Source of the DNA: Cypionkella sp.
GTDB lineage: Bacteria; Pseudomonadota; Alphaproteobacteria; Rhodobacterales; Rhodobacteraceae
Reading direction: 5' to 3'
Assembly: GCA_025458525.1 (NCBI GenBank)
Contig: JALOSF010000001.1
Span: 45,963 to 109,962, forward strand
DNA length: 64,000 nucleotides
In this document: positions 62,560-64,000 of the stretch, piece after piece
Layout of the letters: every line of letters starts with the position of its first letter
Position numbering within the stretch: position 1 is the first letter of the stretch
Position numbers and translations under genes: made by a program
The notes under the pieces: generated by a model
The model's input: only the letters and a program-made list of their open reading frames with translations
The model's database searches: none
Told to the model about the DNA's origin: nothing

Positions 62560-63723
62560 TCAATAGGCCTTGCCGCGTGCACTGACCGGCCAGACCACTT
62601 CGACCTTGCCGCCCCGCACGCCGACATACCAGTCGTGGACGTTGCAGGTCGGGTCGCAATGCCCCGGCACCAGCCGCAGCTTTTGATTGACCTTCAGGAC
62701 ATTGCCCAGATCTTCGACCACGCCGTGTTCGTCGCTGCACTTGACGTATTTCACATCCGTGCGGCCAAAGATCACCGGCAAGCCGGAGTCGACCGACTGC
62801 GCCTTCAACCCGGCATCGACAATCGCCTTGTCGGCCTTCGCATGGCTCATGACACTGGTCAGGATGAACAGCGCATTCTCCCACTCGCCCTGATCAATGC
62901 GCTTGCCGTCCTTGTCGAGGATGCGGCCGTAATCGGCATCCATGAAGGCATAGCTGCCGCATTGCAGCTCGTTATAGACCCCCGAGGTGGACTCAAAATA
63001 GTAGCTGCCCGTGCCGCCGCCGCCGACGATGTCGCAATCCAGCCCCTCGGCTTTCAGCGCATCAACCGCGTCCTTGACCTGCGCCACCGCCAGATCGATC
63101 TTGGCCTTGCGGTCTGCGTAGCTGTCCATGTGCTGCATCGCGCCCTGATAGGCCTGAAGCCCGGCGAATTTCAGCCCCGGCGCGGCATCGATAGCCTTGG
63201 CCAAGGCGACCACCTCGGGCGTGGTCTTCACACCGCAGCGCCCGGCACCGCAATCGATTTCCACCAGACATTCGATCGTCGTGCCGTGCTTTACCGCCGC
63301 TGCCGACAGATCGGCCACGTTCTCGATCATATCGACGCAGCAGATCGTGCGCGCGCCCAGCTTTGGCAGACGCGCAAGCCGGTCGATCTTGGCCAGATCG
63401 CGCACCTGGTTCGACACCAGCACGTCCTTGATGCCGCCGCGGGCAAAGACCTCGGCCTCGCTCACCTTCTGGCAGCACACGCCAACGGCCCCGCCCAGCC
63501 GCTCTTGCAGCTTGGCCACATCGACCGATTTGTGCATCTTGCCATGCACCCGGTGGCGCATGCCATGCGCGCGGGCGTAATCCCCCATCTTCTTGATGTT
63601 GCGCTCCAGCGCATCAAGGTCCAGCACAAGGCAGGGCGTCTGGATATCCGCCTCGTCCATTCCCGGCAGGGCGGGAATGTCATAGCCGACCTCTAGTCCT
63701 TCAAAATCCGCGTGCTTGTTCAT
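62560..63723 (-). CDS. bhcC: Beta-hydroxyaspartate aldolase BhcC
   Basis: A 387-residue PLP enzyme of the D-threonine aldolase-like family, matching BhcC in length. Near the N-terminus HRVHGKMHKSVDVA holds the lysine for PLP; VEIDCGAGRCGVK and a C-terminal metal site GHCDPTCNVHDWYVG follow. It condenses glyoxylate with glycine to form (2R,3S)-beta-hydroxyaspartate. The bhcB stop is four bases upstream, so they are cotranscribed. Confidence 0.92.
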   Translation of the reverse strand: MNKHADFEGLEVGYDIPALPGMDEADIQTPCLVLDLDALERNIKKMGDYARAHGMRHRVHGKMHKSVDVAKLQERLGGAVGVCCQKVSEAEVFARGGIKDVLVSNQVRDLAKIDRLARLPKLGARTICCVDMIENVADLSAAAVKHGTTIECLVEIDCGAGRCGVKTTPEVVALAKAIDAAPGLKFAGLQAYQGAMQHMDSYADRKAKIDLAVAQVKDAVDALKAEGLDCDIVGGGGTGSYYFESTSGVYNELQCGSYAFMDADYGRILDKDGKRIDQGEWENALFILTSVMSHAKADKAIVDAGLKAQSVDSGLPVIFGRTDVKYVKCSDEHGVVEDLGNVLKVNQKLRLVPGHCDPTCNVHDWYVGVRGGKVEVVWPVSARGKAY

Positions 63724-63727
63724 GGTG

Positions 63728-64000
63728 TCACCCTTTCATCCAAGGCAAAGTGTCCAGATCGACGTTCCCGCCGGTGATGATGACGCCAACGCGCCGCCCC
63801 CGGAAAACGTCCTTGTTCTTCAGAATGGTCGCCAGCGGCACGGCGCAGCTCGGCTCCATCACGATCTTCATCCGCTTCCACGTCAGCTTCATCGCGTCGA
63901 TGATCTCCTCCTCGGTTGCGGTGAAGATATCGGCCACGTGGTTTGACACGAAGTGCCAGGTCAGGTCCTTCAGCGGCACCTTCAAGCCATCCGCCACCGT
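63728..64000 (-). CDS. bhcB: Beta-hydroxyaspartate dehydratase BhcB, C-terminal part
   Basis: C-terminal 90 residues of a PLP-dependent serine/threonine dehydratase-type enzyme; the rest lies beyond the right edge. Visible motifs are VMEPSCAVPLATIL and GVIITGGNVDLDTLP, the PLP-phosphate end of the fold II family. As the gene before bhcC it should convert beta-hydroxyaspartate to iminosuccinate. bhcA and the bhcR regulator are expected further right. Confidence 0.88.
   Translation of the reverse strand, partial: TVADGLKVPLKDLTWHFVSNHVADIFTATEEEIIDAMKLTWKRMKIVMEPSCAVPLATILKNKDVFRGRRVGVIITGGNVDLDTLPWMKG

Noticed and set aside
1-64000. CRISPR arrays, rRNA genes and IS elements
   Set aside because: No direct-repeat/spacer pattern, rRNA sequence or IS-type transposase was seen; the only tandem repeats are those in znuA, and the only transposase is the MuA homologue.

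Overview
The window is GC-rich chromosomal DNA from an alphaproteobacterium, most likely a member of the Rhodobacterales (Paracoccus/Rhodobacter relatives). Reasons: bhcB-bhcC-bhcD of the beta-hydroxyaspartate cycle at the right edge, a DUF2125 protein, a DUF1489 protein, a class II (B12-dependent) ribonucleotide reductase, a type 2 ArgC, and many ATGA-overlapped operons. This is inferred from protein families, not from a marker-gene search.

Left part (1-20.8 kb): the C-terminal end of a caspase-like protein; a tripartite tricarboxylate transporter (tctCBA) beside a solute-binding protein and a TctD/TctE-type two-component system; then housekeeping and metabolic genes: ribosomal protein L25, an Rrf2 regulator divergent from a thioredoxin-reductase-like flavoprotein, ychF, trpA, a DUF1489 gene, nrdJ, an MFS transporter, an FMN-dependent lactate-type dehydrogenase, argC and dnaE.

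Middle part (21-48.3 kb): two blocks for purine use. Block one is xdhABC, translationally coupled to a BMP-type nucleoside ABC importer. Block two is puuD (membrane urate oxidase), a LysR regulator, uraH, a fused puuE-uraD gene, allE, allA and a urate/xanthine permease. Together they would carry purine nucleosides or urate through xanthine, urate, hydroxyisourate, OHCU and allantoin to ureidoglycolate and glyoxylate. Between the blocks lie a D-amino-acid-oxidase-like flavoprotein, a GH25 lysozyme lipoprotein, a GcvT-fused dimethylglycine dehydrogenase, a double PRC-barrel protein with a candidate stress promoter, and a Zur-regulated zinc importer (znuA divergent from zur-znuC-znuB).

Right part: an acyl-CoA synthetase, then a compact (about 9 kb) Mu-like transposable element at roughly 50.05-59.09 kb. 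It has inverted transposase-site repeats at both ends, repressor, Ner-like, MuA, MuB and GemA genes, the major capsid protein (gpT) and the protease/scaffold (gpI/Z), a Mor-like gene and a small HTH protein resembling Mu gp27. It has no large terminase, portal, tail or lysis genes. It also carries a tRNA-like element with its own promoter. To its right are a BciB-like iron-sulfur flavoprotein, a GAPDH-family gene, and bhcD, bhcC and partial bhcB. Glyoxylate from purine breakdown could feed the beta-hydroxyaspartate cycle, which makes the metabolic theme of the window coherent.

The item most worth follow-up is the short Mu-like element: an apparently end-to-end, capsid-encoding, terminase- and tail-less transposable element that could be either a deletion remnant or a capsid-forming phage satellite.
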